DNA of 64,000 nucleotides from Isoetes taiwanensis (lineage: Eukaryota; Streptophyta; Lycopodiopsida; Isoetales; Isoetaceae), in contig JAJEKV010000075.1 of the NCBI GenBank assembly GCA_021234155.1, forward strand, positions 1,116,001 to 1,180,000, given 5' to 3'. The notes under the pieces were generated by a model. It worked only from the letters and a program-made list of their open reading frames with translations, searched no databases and was not told where the DNA came from. Both the position numbers and the translations under genes were made by a program. This document shows positions 51,556-63,215 of this stretch, in pieces; position 1 is the stretch's first letter; each line of letters begins with the position of its first letter.

Positions 51556-51710
51556 ATGTGTGTATGCATGTGCATGTGCACATGCATGTGCATGTGTGTA
51601 CATGTGCATGTTCATGTATATGCATGTGTATTGTGCATGTGCAAGTGCAAGTGCATGTGCATGTGCATGTGCATGTGTGCATGTGTGCATGTGTGCATAT
51701 GCATGTGTAC
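51556..51710. repeat. GCATGT minisatellite, alternating purine-pyrimidine
   Basis: About 155 bp of GTGCAT/GTGTGCAT units. Two stretches alternate purine and pyrimidine without a single break: 51556-51611 (56 bp) and 51651-51710 (60 bp). All six frames stay open across it, which produces several overlapping Cys/His/Met-rich frames; these are artefacts of the repeat, not genes. Confidence 0.95.
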
Positions 51711-52430
51711 TTGCCCTCTTGGATTCTTATTGCCGAGTGGATTTTACTACCACGAGATGGATTTTTGCTCACACTTACAAAGGTATTTGTTTTTAATGTT
51801 TCTTCAGCTTAGCATAATGTTTTTTTTTACAAGGAATTGGTTTCCGATTCTACAATGTAGTGCCGAAAAACCCCATTTTGTTTCCTTCCTAAGATTTGTC
51901 CGCATTCAAAAAGAATTTAGAGTTTAGCCCTCCTGCTTGCTTCCAACTTTGATATTCCCCGGTCACGGATTGTTCATAGCAGCCACTTTTTAGCTTCAAT
52001 CAACAAACGGATTCTTATGCACACAAACAAAGGATTATTCCACGCCTTTTCCATGTCACGCAGATCAGTCAAACAAGGCCACAAGAATGCATTTATATTG
52101 TAGGTTTGGAACTTTAATTGAACCATAAGGTGAATCATGCATTACCTTTTAAGCTAGAGATGGAGCATCCAAAATCATATGGATTGATAAACAATGGTGT
52201 CATTGTGAAAGAGAAATAGTTGTAGCTTTTAAGTAACAATATGTAGCATAATAACATAGGGTTTTCTTTGTTTTGCAAACTTTATGACTTTCGTAATAAT
52301 GGGATCAATCAGCTTCTATCTTTATGGTAACTTTTACTTATGTTCTATTTGTTTTATTGTGATCAAATTCAAAAGCTACAGTGATGAAAAGCCTCAAATG
52401 AATTCTAGTTTTTTTTTTCCTCGGTTTTTT

Positions 52431-52712
52431 GGTGTTGATTTCAGACGCAAAAATACAATTATGAGGCATCCAACATATAAAAATTAAATCCTCTAACACA
52501 TAACAACCAACACATAACAACCATTGACATTAACAACCAATACATAACCTACCATTGACATTAATTAACACAACCATTGAGTCCAACACATTTAAATTAA
52601 AATCCCCTTAAACCCCCTTTGGTTTGGGTGCATATTCACATGGGGGTGACATAGGGCAAAATGAGCCCTCATAATTGTATTTTTTTGCACGATGAAATCA
52701 ACACCATATAGT
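52431..52712. repeat. Inverted repeat of about 40-bp arms
   Basis: TGGTGTTGATTTCA...AAAATACAATTATGAGG (52431-52470) is complementary to CCTCATAATTGTATTTTTTT...TGAAATCAACACCA (about 52667-52711). Between the arms are ACACATAACAACCA-type short repeats. It may be a small MITE; no clear target duplication was seen. Confidence 0.7.
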
Positions 52713-53118
52713 ATTCCGCTTGAAATCTTATAGTATTTTACAATCTTGTTATACAAGATAGCAAATTTTGTACTTGCATACCCCACAAACGAGGAACTTT
52801 ACGCACGGTATAGATTAAGGAATAAGGTGAATATGCCTATCCAACCGCCCAAACTTGTTGTTGCCCTCAGAAATTGAGGTCGTTAGTGTTGATGGGCTTA
52901 TCACCGGCAAACCGCTAATCGGAACTTTGATTCAAATATTCAAAGAGTGATCGAATCGATTCATGTGGGATTATAGGAACAAGCCAGATTTTAGTAGGAT
53001 CTTAGTGGGATGGGAGGGGTTTCAGAGATCGATAGAAGGTAATCCGCTGGAGGGTTTTCAGCATGTAGGGTCCGCAAGGTGGTAGAGCAAAGCAGTGAAT
53101 GTCAATGTCGAGCTAAGA

Positions 53119-54350
53119 AAGCAAGGTACGGCCAAATTTGCAATTTTTCTATTCTATCCTTTAAAAGCAGAGCTTTACAAATGGTGTAAAGACCAAATGC
53201 TCGGCAATATTTTGGGTATTCTTTTAAAGCCCAATGGTGCCATGTTTCTAAACATCTGCAGCACAATTTTTTGAGGCTTTTGCTAACAAATGCAAAAATA
53301 CATGGGTTTAAAGTCCACATCTGCTGCCATAGCCAATGTTTTCAACCTCTCCACCAGAAGTATCTTAGGAGAGGCACAATGAGAAAGCCATCATTATCAC
53401 AACTTAGAATCGTCATTGAATTTGATTGAACTTTTGGCTAAAGACACATTACTGTCATCTGTGCTGGAGTGAAATCTATACTCGACATTCTGAAGAAGCT
53501 TGAATACTTGGTGTATCTAGATTTTAACCATTTCCTTCACAATGCAAGATCTCATGTTATCTGCCATTAAGATAATCATATTTTCATTTGTCTTGTTCCA
53601 CATTAAATTGATGTTAATACATGTTTGAATGCAACTGGAATGCTTGCAAGAAACACAATGAGTAACAGTTGTAAGTTGTTCGACATAAGAGATTCCAACG
53701 TAAGAGTAGTTGTGAAGTATGTACCACAACTTTGGCAGAATTGAAATCCTGTAAATAGATTGCATAATATTTCCTCGCAACTCCATGTGCTCATAAATGG
53801 TGGTTTGAATGTAGGCTCTATGTCCTGTTGATACACCTAAAGAGTGTGCTTTTATTATGGGTATGACCTGTGCATATTCAAATGTCAATGTTAATTCTCT
53901 GAGTATTGGAACAATGGTCGATCCCCCATTTTGACAAGAAGAGGAGAGTAGGAGGCCCACTTTTCTCCTACAAAATTCATAAGAACACACTATAAAAAAT
54001 TTACTCATCATAGTAATGTGTCTGGTAGACTTAATAAATTTCTTTTTGAAGATAATTATGCCAATGTCTGGGATTTGCCATAAGAAACACGAAGACACAC
54101 TTTAGGGCCTTCCGGAGGGCAACCCCTCGTGCGCAGCACCTTGTTTATCTTTGAAGGCATGACCCAACAAACTAATGTGCGTATTGGTGTGATGTGTGCA
54201 TTATATGTCCAATCAAATGTTGGTAATGTGGCATGAAATAAAAATAGCTTCTTTCTTTTTTTGTGCTTTGGGGACGGTCCCATGTACACAAAGCATCAAG
54301 TAAATGTTTATTGCAAAAATCATGTAACATTTTTATTGTACAAAAGATTG
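53119..54350. other. No supported gene
   Basis: A minus-strand frame of 193 codons (53517-54098) stands out by length, but its residues show no domain or signal and a second frame overlaps it. It lies downstream of the peroxidase on the same strand and may be its 3' flank or a separate unknown gene. Confidence 0.35.
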
Positions 54351-54359
54351 TAGCTTTCA

Positions 54360-55793
54360 CAATTAGTTGACAAACTTGCAATCCTTGGATCTCCAAAATA
54401 GCTCCCCTGTGGAGCAAACCGATAAGGCCCATCTTCACCATAGAGTGTCCGAATTGATCACTAAAGAGAGAAAAGTTGGTAGCACCGCATCCACAAATGA
54501 CTTAGTAATAATGAGTATCTAGAAGGGTCAGGTCCGACGAAATAGACCTCTCTTTCTTCGATTCCAATAAAGTAGTCAATTAAAAAGAAATTGTGTGTGA
54601 TCCATAGCTACTTTAGTAGTAGTATCTCCGTGAGTGCATAATGTTTTGAGTTGTGCAACATATCCCCGGCCGTAATGAAGGGTCGTAGTCCCTTTGCCCG
54701 CGAAATTATAGAGCCTATTGGAGAAGGAACCGCAGCAGAACTTCCAATAGTGTGTGCACCTAAAAAAAGATACCAACCCATTAGAACCGGATTAAATTGG
54801 AGAATCTATAGGTCTTCTAAACTCATGTATCATCTTCAATACTCCTGCATTGTCTTCACCATTACAATAAAAATAATACATCATATGAAATGATGTAAAG
54901 GAACTATAAAGAAGTAAATAGGGTTTTTCACCCTTGGCTTTGGGATAACTTACAAAAGGAAAGAAATAAGCTAAGGAAGAGCCCTTTGGAGGATGCATGA
55001 AAGATACCCCAAAGTGCAACTAGGGTCAAATTTGTTGAGGCCCTTGCTCTTGAAGTTGGTAACTAATGTAGAGATATCAAAAGTCTGACGTGGTAAGTTT
55101 GGTAAGAGCTTCGGCAAAGATGTGATTCCTTGCCGCCTCTACGTCCTCGCTGGGACATCCCAAGAGGGTCCTCCAACTGCTCATGTCGGAGTTATTGGAA
55201 GGAAGATTGTACAAAATGGGTTGATTTTTTATTGTCTACAAGAAAATATAATAGAATACTTATCGCAACAACCGCTGCCGCAAAGTGCAAGTGCAAGAAC
55301 ATCCGCACAAGAGATCGCTTTGAGGGCGACTTTCTCTATTGCGCCTTGATTGCATCAATAGCAAAGAAACCCCTTAGGCTAAAATTTATTGAAGAGTCCT
55401 TTTCTCACAGATTAAAGGCAAAGGGAATTGAGCAATACAGCACTTTCACATCCCTACATATTAACATTCATCACCAATCTATCAATATCGCCTCAAGTAC
55501 TAATATTATATCGAAGCCTAAACCAATGGAAAATATGTACCGACAAAGCAAATGCCATGAAAATGTAGCCGAGAATAGAAGCAGCCCAAAGATTTGTCAC
55601 TCTCGATGTATTGCGAACGATAGAGTTGACAATGTCCTCACCGAGGGCATGTTTTTTGTAAAATCCGAAGTTTAAGGCCATGGGCTTTCCAAGGAGCGAA
55701 TCTCGTGGCCCCGGAATGTAATTGGCAGATGCAATATTAGCAAAGAGCAAAATCAATGCAAGAACCAAGGCTACTGATGCTAGAGATTTCATT
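54360..55793 (-). pseudogene. Class III peroxidase, frame-broken
   Basis: The start MKSLASVALVLALILLFANI (ATG at 55793) is a signal peptide, so the product would be secreted. Family blocks follow in order on the minus strand: NFGFYKKH, GEDIVNSIVRN and AASIL, where the distal His motif HFHDCF should follow but is out of frame (about 55545-55590); LRGFFAIDAIKA (about 55340-55380), KAISCADVLALAL (about 55280-55318), GGPSWDVP (about 55150-55174), FDISTLVTNFKSKGLN (about 55030-55083), RLYNFAGKG and PGYVAQLKTLC-like with GDTTTKVAMD (about 54600-54720), and SMVKMGLIG (about 54417-54443). Introns separate some blocks. Several frame breaks fall where a CTG would restore the frame, so this may be an intact gene with sequence errors. 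Confidence 0.85.
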
Positions 55794-55870
55794 TTACAAA
55801 GGGACTTTGCATAGCTCTTTCTAACAAAGTGGTAAAGGGGAGGATGTAGACTCACATGCTAGAATATTTG

Positions 55871-55885
55871 AACTATATATAATAT
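55871..55885 (-). promoter_or_regulatory. TATA box of the peroxidase gene
   Basis: On the minus strand ATATTATATATAGTT lies about 80-90 bases upstream of the peroxidase ATG (55793), a normal distance for a plant TATA box with a short 5' UTR. It supports 55793 as the real start. Confidence 0.5.
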
Positions 55886-56911
55886 GACATTATTACATGG
55901 TATTATTAGATCATTTGTTTTTGGGGGTCAACTTATGACTCGGTATACATCGTGCATGTCTAGATACCGATAAATGGCCAATCATAATAGCCCTGGTTTC
56001 TTAAGGCACATGCCTTCTTTCTTTTAAATTACATCACTTTGCCATTGCAATTGCCCCGTTGTTTCCACATTGGTTTCCTATCTTGCACTTTTTTCTAGCA
56101 CTCCACTTGTATTCTACTAAAGCTTGAAGTCAACACAACGTGGTCCTATAACCCTATTATACCTTGGAGCAATCATAGAACTTTTTGGGAATCATATGGG
56201 ACGTGTGCAATTCTTAAGGTCTTATTTATTTGTTTTCATTTTTTAGTACTGCGAGCCAACGTAAGTCAATTAAATTTTAAGTACCAAACTAAGCAAGAAC
56301 AATCTTGAGTGGGCAACTGACCTACAAACAATCATTTTCAACTAACTCTTAAGCCAATCAAACATGTTGACTACATCTGTAGCACTATAAGTTCCATGAT
56401 GTAGCACTTCCTTTCAAATGATAGACCCTTTTTCTTTTTTTTTTTTTTTTTTTTTGCAAATGTAATATTTTTTACATCTATGCTTTGAAGGCAAACGTAC
56501 CATGAGGTCATACAAGCTTTTATCACTCTTATATAATGCATATTCATTTTCGCCCTCGATATTTTGTTTGATGTATTTTCTTTTTGAAACCGGCTCTCTT
56601 TTGATGACACATGTTGTTGCACCCTCAATTTTCATTTGCACTTCATTGTCCTTTCCCTCAAGTTTATCCCCTATCCCCGCACTATGCCTAAAGTTCCTCT
56701 TCTCGCCATGGCCATGCCTTCATGCCTTTTAAACATCCAAGTTTTCCCGGCAGGATTAAGAATTGAGCAAGCGAGTGCGCCTCCATGCCAGATCTGTCTT
56801 TTCTATATTCATGTAGGGGATCTTTTGGGATCGATTCCAAAATTTCTTTAATCAAACTCAAGTTTCAGAGAGAGATTTTTTGGCAAGAAGAGGAATCCCG
56901 ATAATGTATGG
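55886..56911. other. Intergenic, no gene recognised
   Basis: A poly-T run of about 20 (56434-56454) may be the tail of a minus-strand retroelement. The remaining sequence has no recognised content. Confidence 0.45.
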
Positions 56912-58129
56912 TGCATTGTTGAATGTATTTATGATACATCCATACAATCTTAGCCTTTGTCTATTGATAGGTCATTGTTTATTAATAGTTCATGGAGCTA
57001 AAAGGGTCTTGCCTATTAGCCCTTCATTATTGTATATAAGAGCATGTACTCTTCATGAATAATATTTCACTTTTGGGATTACCTTGTGTTCCTTCTCTCT
57101 CGCTCACTTTGTCTTGTTGGCAGCCACTTTATTCCTTTGCATGTTATATTTCCAACATGGTATCTTGAGCCCGTCGGTTCAAGTTCATGGATACCGCAAG
57201 GATTGACTCGAAAAACTTTTTGTCTAAATCAAAGATTCAAAAGGAGGTTCCATCGAAAGATGAAAAGGGTAACACAAGGTAATAATGATCATCTTTCTTC
57301 TTTCCATAATACAAATATTGACAACAAATTAAAAGTATGAAATCTGAATTGTGAGAGAAAACTAATTTATGATGATGCAAAAGCAAAAGTAGAAAGTCGT
57401 AGCAAGGCAATAAAATAATAGGTCGAATTTGGAAGGACATAGCTCTCTTAATATAGCTCGGATTTCTACGATCTAAAGCTTTTTGAAAAGTTCTCAGAGT
57501 CTAGTTTATGTGGCAATAAAAATAACTTAAAAAGAATAAGTATTTTTTGAGTTATTGATGTTTTAGTAATTAACCCTGTTCTAAGACTGCAGGAAAAAAA
57601 AAAAGGGATAGAAAGTAATATTCACATTGAATAGTTAGTTCTTTTCGATGATAAACTATATCTTCTTAATGAATGATTATTGTCGCAAAAGAATCATCAG
57701 AAATAGAAAGAATGCTTCTTTGTGATATGCTTTATTTTATTTAGACTTTTAAGAAAGAATGACTCTCTGGGATATGGTTTGTTTTATTTATAGTCTAAAA
57801 ACTTTATTTTTCCTCTGATTCGGCTCCTGTTTCCATGGTGCCATTTCTATTCTTAGAGATGCAATATGTAAGCCTTGAATTTGTTTCATATGTTTAACTA
57901 GATGTTGGTTTAATTAGAAGATTCCTAATCACATTTAATATCATCGCGACTTTTTAAAGATGACAAGATTATTGAATATGATGAAACTATCTACGGATTG
58001 TCCCAAATTGAAGGTATGATTTCTTCTTGAGTCATGAATACTGCATTGATATGTTTTGCTAACTATGATAGAATTCAAAAACATGGAAAGAAAAGCACTT
58101 GCAAATTAGGAAAAATCATGAGGTTATTT

Positions 58130-58800
58130 CAAAACATCATGGGAAAGCCATGTGATTTATTGAGAAATATAGAAAAGTCATAAGATTAAATTGAAACATC
58201 ATGGAAAAGCCATGTGATTTATCAAGTTTTTGAAACATCATGGGAATGCCATGTGATTTATCAAAGAAAAGTCATAAGATTAAATTGAAACATCATGGAA
58301 AAGCCATGGATGATTTATCAAGCTTTTGAAACATCATGGGAATGCCATGATTTATCAAAGATTTGAAAGCACCTATAGAAATTTCATAAGATTAAATTGA
58401 AACATATGGAAAAGCCATGTGATTTATCAAATTTTGAAACATCATGGAAAAATCATGATTTATCAAAAGTTTAAAAAATATCATGGAAAAGCCATGTGAT
58501 TTATCAAATCTTTGAACGAATGGAGCCGATATTCCTCATATGCTCATATAAGTTGTCTTTTATTTATAACAAATGGTTTATATTCCATATGCTAATATAA
58601 GTTGTTTTTATTTATGACAAAGAATGGAGCGATATTCTCCATAATATATGCTAATATAAATTTGGTCATATGCTCATATAAGTTGGTTTTTATTTATAAC
58701 AACAATGGAGCCGATATATTCCCATATGCTAATATAAGTTGTTTTTTATTTATGACAAAGAATGGAGCCGACATCCTCCTAATATATGTTAATATAAATT
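58130..58800. repeat. Two tandem arrays inside the copia element
   Basis: The first array (58130-58510) repeats AAACATCATGGGAAAGCCAT plus GTGATTTATCAAA about nine times, with units of roughly 30-50 bp and many small deletions. The second (58520-58800) repeats CATATGCTAATATAAGTTGT, TTTTTATTTAT and AACAAAGAATGGAGCC about five times. Together they make up about a third of the element's interior. Confidence 0.85.
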
Positions 58801-58979
58801 TTATCATATATCATATTATGTGCTAACATTTTGAAAGCATGGAGAGATTAACATATGCTATTAGATGCACGACATTTTTCACCTTTAAAAAGATGAATTT
58901 ATTATTCTTTTTAACTATAAATCTAATCTTATTATCGCCATTCTTCATAAAGAATGTGCATGGCAACAATATTATCTTA

Positions 58980-59075
58980 CGTGTCAAGGACTATATCAAT
59001 TTTTTTTCGAACTGATTCTTCTTTCACCCTCGAATACGCGTACGATATATTTACAAAAGCACTTACTGTGTGCTA
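58980..59075 (+). pseudogene. Copia RNase H C-terminal remnant
   Basis: The frame reads SRTISIFFRTDSSFTLEYAY then DIFTKALT. This corresponds to the conserved copia ending, where a 'T.HI.I..HF.RE' block is followed by 'Y..T..Q.ADIFTK.L'. Several residues between the two blocks are missing. It shows that the deleted element descends from an autonomous copia. Confidence 0.8.
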
Positions 59076-59497
59076 TGAATATACTCCTCAGAGGGAGCTC
59101 GGGGTTTTTTTCCTTTTGATTCCCACAAAGGTTTTTTTTTTACGAGCTAGAGATCAACTCTGCAGGGGACATACATCATACATTGTGCATTTGATCTCAC
59201 CCTCAAGATACATGCTACTTATTTTGTTTTTACAAAGAGACCAAGCTTAGGGGATGTTGGAATGTATTTATGATATCCATACAATTTAGCCTTTTTGTCT
59301 ATTGATAGGTCATTGTTTATTAATAGTTCATGGAGCTAAAAGGGTCTTTGCCTATTAGCCCTTCATTATTGTATATAAGAGCATGTACTCTTCATGAATA
59401 ATATATTCACTTTGGGATTACCTTGTGTTCCTTCTCTCTCGCTCACTTTGTCTTGTTTGCCACTTTATTCCTTGCATGTTATATTTCCAACATGCAT

Positions 59498-61394
59498 GGC
59501 ATTTGGTCCCTTTTTCCGCACTCCGTGGCGGCTTTTCACGACGTTTGGTGGGGATCTTGCTACGTTGGCACCATACCTTCTCATTCTCGATTTTTCGTGA
59601 AGTAAAACAAGGTTTTTTTTCTTTAGAATTTCAGTAGAAATTTTGAGGCCCCTCACAAATGTTTTTTTCATTTTGCGTGTAAGATCTTGGGAGTTTTGCA
59701 AATAACGTTTAATTCCCTTTTTTCATGAAAAACGTGAGCTAAGTAGCAGACTATAAGATGCTTTTGTATGCAAGCTATGGTCATGGTCAAGAAGCTATCG
59801 ATTCAAGCTATGGCCCTCGCCTTGTCCGAACACCCAAAAGAAGCTATGTCCATTTCTACGTTAAGAAAAATCTATGGATTCATGCTACCGACTAAGCTCC
59901 GCCCTCGCCTTTGGTCCGAACAGGTGGGATTCAAGCTTGGTTCTGCCTGAAACGAGGATGTTTATTGGGCAAAAAAATGAGGATGGAAAGAGATGATTGC
60001 TAACCGGTTAGAATGGATTTACTAGAGATTGCTTCCCTGGGATCTAGATTTCAAAGCAGATGCGACCGGCAAAGAAAAAGGGCTCGTGAAAGAAAACAAA
60101 AGGGCTCGAAAAGAAAACATAGGCCTCGGGTTTTGAAGCGTAAGATAGGCTATGGGCTGAAGGGTGAAAAAGACCGAGAAACAAGAATGTGAGATGTGAA
60201 AATACGATTTTGTCTGGATGCAAAGAGCTAGCCTACGATCGCCGTAACGAAGAAATTTGGGGATAAATGCAACACGCGATTTTGGATGAGAGACAACGGG
60301 ACTTGAGAGCTGAATTTAAAGTCCAAAAACCAAAGGCTAGTTTAACAGCGACAAGGCAGGAAAAAAAAAAACGACGGGATCATGGGAAGAATTTTTTTCT
60401 CAAAAGTCCCTTCTGACAAAACCCCAACCTTTAATTCGTTGATTCCAAAGTGTTCTTTCCCTCCATTCCGTTCCAATTCATCTGGTGGATTCGACAACCA
60501 CCACCAGATTAGGGGAAGGATACGGTTCTCCAGATATGGTTCCTGGATTAGTTTGAAGAAGCAAATAGGGGAAAGAGGCCCTTTTTTGCATGGAAAAAAA
60601 ACCCCTTGACCTATATAATGCACCCAAATGAGGAATCCAAGCAAAATCGTTTTGTAAATTAAAGTTAAACACCTATTACCCATCCCATGTTTGCCACATT
60701 TCTCTTCCCATAGTTCTTGGATTCTCTTGAAGACCCATAACTAAACATTCAATGGTCCTAAATGGAAAGTCCTCAGAATTGCTTGCATCATATATACCCC
60801 TTCTATATGCACCCACAATCTATATGCTGGGGGGCATAATTATTGCTCTACAACATTCAAAACATTCCAACACTAACATCAATGGGTTGTTTATTAGAAA
60901 TTTTTTCATCTTGAAATGCCCAATGAATTTAGAAAAAAAAACACCTTCACTAGGTTCATGCCATGACAAAAACATGTTCGTAATATTGGGGGTTCTAACC
61001 CACACCAAGCCAAGAAACAAAAATGTTTGGCGCGTTGTTCAAAAATACTTGAGGTTCTAACCGACACCAAGCCAAGAAGAGAAATGTTCATGCTTGCCCT
61101 TGGCCGCCGCGATAAATTTCCTATAGGAATAAAATTGTTATGTTCAAATGCATAAACAATTATAAACTGCAAGCAAAAACAAACTTCCACTATCAACTAC
61201 CAACATGTGTATCGTAAAGACATTTTTAAAGTTACAAAGAAATTTATCACAAGCAAGACCGCAAGCAAAAAAACAAACTTCCACTATCAACTACCAACAT
61301 GTGTATCATAAAGACATTTTTAAAGTTACAAGAAATTTATCGCGCCACATGTCCGTCCATTGGATGTCGCTTAGTGGCATGTGACGCTAAAATA

Positions 61395-61429
<35 letters not shown>

Positions 61430-63215
61430 ATCGACTCACTTATAGTTTGGAAACTTGTCTCTGGAGTTGGATCTGTGTGTAATATGCCCTCTTCCTGGAT
61501 GCTATTCATGTGAGTTTAGAATCATGTGAATAATAAATGTATGTGACATGATTTGGAAGTCAAAGTGAATTCAACTTTTCACGCCTACAATTGAGGTAGA
61601 AGACCTTGAGCCCGGGCCGTGAACATCTCTTTGAACTGCATTTGCAGATTCACCCACTCTTAATGTTCAAGGTTTTTTGGTATATTGAAGGAAGGAAGCA
61701 CCTTATGGTGCAGCACACACCGCATGATGGTACTTTCGTTTTTGTGGTGCAATGCTTGCTTAGTAATGAATTTGTCTCAAATTTTAAAACAATTCTTGCA
61801 ATGTTTGGCTTGTTTCTTTAGACTTCATGATGTAAATGATGGTGTGCAATGCTATCAAGGATTAATCACGAGACGTTAATAATGCTAAAATATTTAAACC
61901 CCTTTTTTTTCCATTAGAAAAACCGCTTATGTGGATAAAAGCAATAGAAACAAAAATTTGCATTGTTTTGATTGTTTCCAAGTTGTAGGTTGTGAATGGT
62001 AAAGTTTTGTTTGCAAAACGATTATTATCCCTAGCAATTGTTGCTGTTATAGTATAGGTCCAATGTTATGCACCAAAAATAGATTTGGTCGCACTAAAAG
62101 GGATGGTTGGCAAGACAACTTTTTTATGTCATGTGGACTGTAGACACCATATACAGTCTAGTAGCGTAAAACATGCACATGACCATGCCCTAATACATGT
62201 TAATACATGTTATAGCTAATTTCCTGGAGGAAACATTGTAGACTTGGAAAACTACATAGTACATGCAATAATATAATACCATAATAAATGCCAAAAGCAC
62301 GAATGAGGTACATACAACTGTTGTTGTGTAACCTCGCATAAAAGTTTGACATTTTCTTTATTTCTTTTCACATTAAAATGGCACATAGGCAATAAGAAAG
62401 ATTTCCAATAACACCTCCAGTTAGTAATATTTTAATCATTGAGCAACGCCAATGAGATAGGTCTTTTCTGATATGAAACAGCTCAATCCCCATGTATCAG
62501 CAATATATCATGGGTAGTCCAGTATGCAACCATCAAAATATATAAAAGAAAATGAATTTCTATATTCTCTTCTTCCATTTCAAAACATCTATGAGAATCT
62601 CAAACCATCAAAGATGTTGTTGACTATTTGCAAAAGAAAGCTGATAGAACTTCTGAACATAAACACTCGTATATTATTGGCTACCAATTTCCAATATTTA
62701 AACTTGAAGTAAAAATTATATACTTTCAAGAAAAAATCCAGAGTTCAAGTGTGCTGAATATTTGAGCTAAGGAAAGATGCAAATAGTTACATATGAGAAT
62801 GAAGGTTCTCCAATTGGGGAGATCATGATGGTAAAACAGAATAGCAAACATAAAAAATTAGCGCATTTTAGCACCTACCTGGAGCATAAGTTGGTTGGAG
62901 GGTTCTGCCTGCTACTTTTGTCCCTTCTCAAAGCATGAGAACTCCTTGGGCCTCTTGGGTCCTTGGGTTCATATGAAGGTTTGTTTAGTTTTGCATAGAT
63001 TACCTTATGTTTTATGAACATAAGGTTTTAAATCCACTCTAATACAAAATTTTGACATAAAAAGTATGAGAATTCGATTTCGTGAGATACATCCACTCAT
63101 CCAGATGCTATCAAGATTCTCTTAAAGTTTCTGAGACTTCATGAAGGTTTCTTTAGTTTTGCATAGATTCCCTTATGTTTTATAAGATTCCCTTAGGTTT
63201 CGCGAGATTCCTTTA
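59498..63215. other. Intergenic, no gene recognised
   Basis: No supported gene in 3.7 kb. It includes a short duplication of GGTTCTAACC.ACACCAAGCC (60985 and 61050), a 70-bp duplication (61180-61345), a CTAT microsatellite and a region of AAGCTATGG-type repeats (59770-59900). The plus-strand frame 59768-59950 follows those short repeats and is unlikely to be a gene. Confidence 0.5.
61180..61430. repeat. 70-bp duplication and CTAT microsatellite
   Basis: AAACTTCCACTATCAACTAC to AAGAAATTTATC occurs at about 61180-61248 and again at about 61276-61341, almost unchanged. A run of nine CTAT units follows at about 61391-61427. Confidence 0.9.

Larger units (their letters stand above)
56912..59497 (+). 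mobile_element. Internally deleted Ty1/copia LTR retrotransposon
   Basis: The 5' LTR is 56917-57157 (241 bp) and the 3' LTR 59255-59492 (238 bp). Both start TGTTG..AATGTATTTATGAT and end TATTTCCAACA, with a few differences. A 5-bp target duplication TGCAT flanks the element (56912-56916, 59493-59497). The primer-binding site TGGTATCTTGAG begins at 57158, matching the initiator-Met tRNA type of copia elements, and a polypurine tract CTTAGGGGA ends at 59254. The 2.1-kb interior lacks gag, protease, integrase and most of RT; only a RNase H end remains. It is non-autonomous. Confidence 0.95.

Noticed and set aside
51399-51927. Several overlapping Cys/His/Met-rich frames on both strands
   Set aside because: They are all readings of the GTGCAT minisatellite, which has no stops in any frame; composition is dictated by the repeat.
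53517-54098. 193-codon minus-strand frame as a gene
   Set aside because: No domain, signal or splice support, an overlapping alternative frame and AT-rich composition. It is left as unsupported.
55493-55855. First taken as a small membrane protein or ankyrin-PGG protein
   Set aside because: The signal peptide, FYKKH, GEDIVNSIVRN and the downstream SCADVLALA and GGPSWDVP blocks show it is the start of a class III peroxidase.
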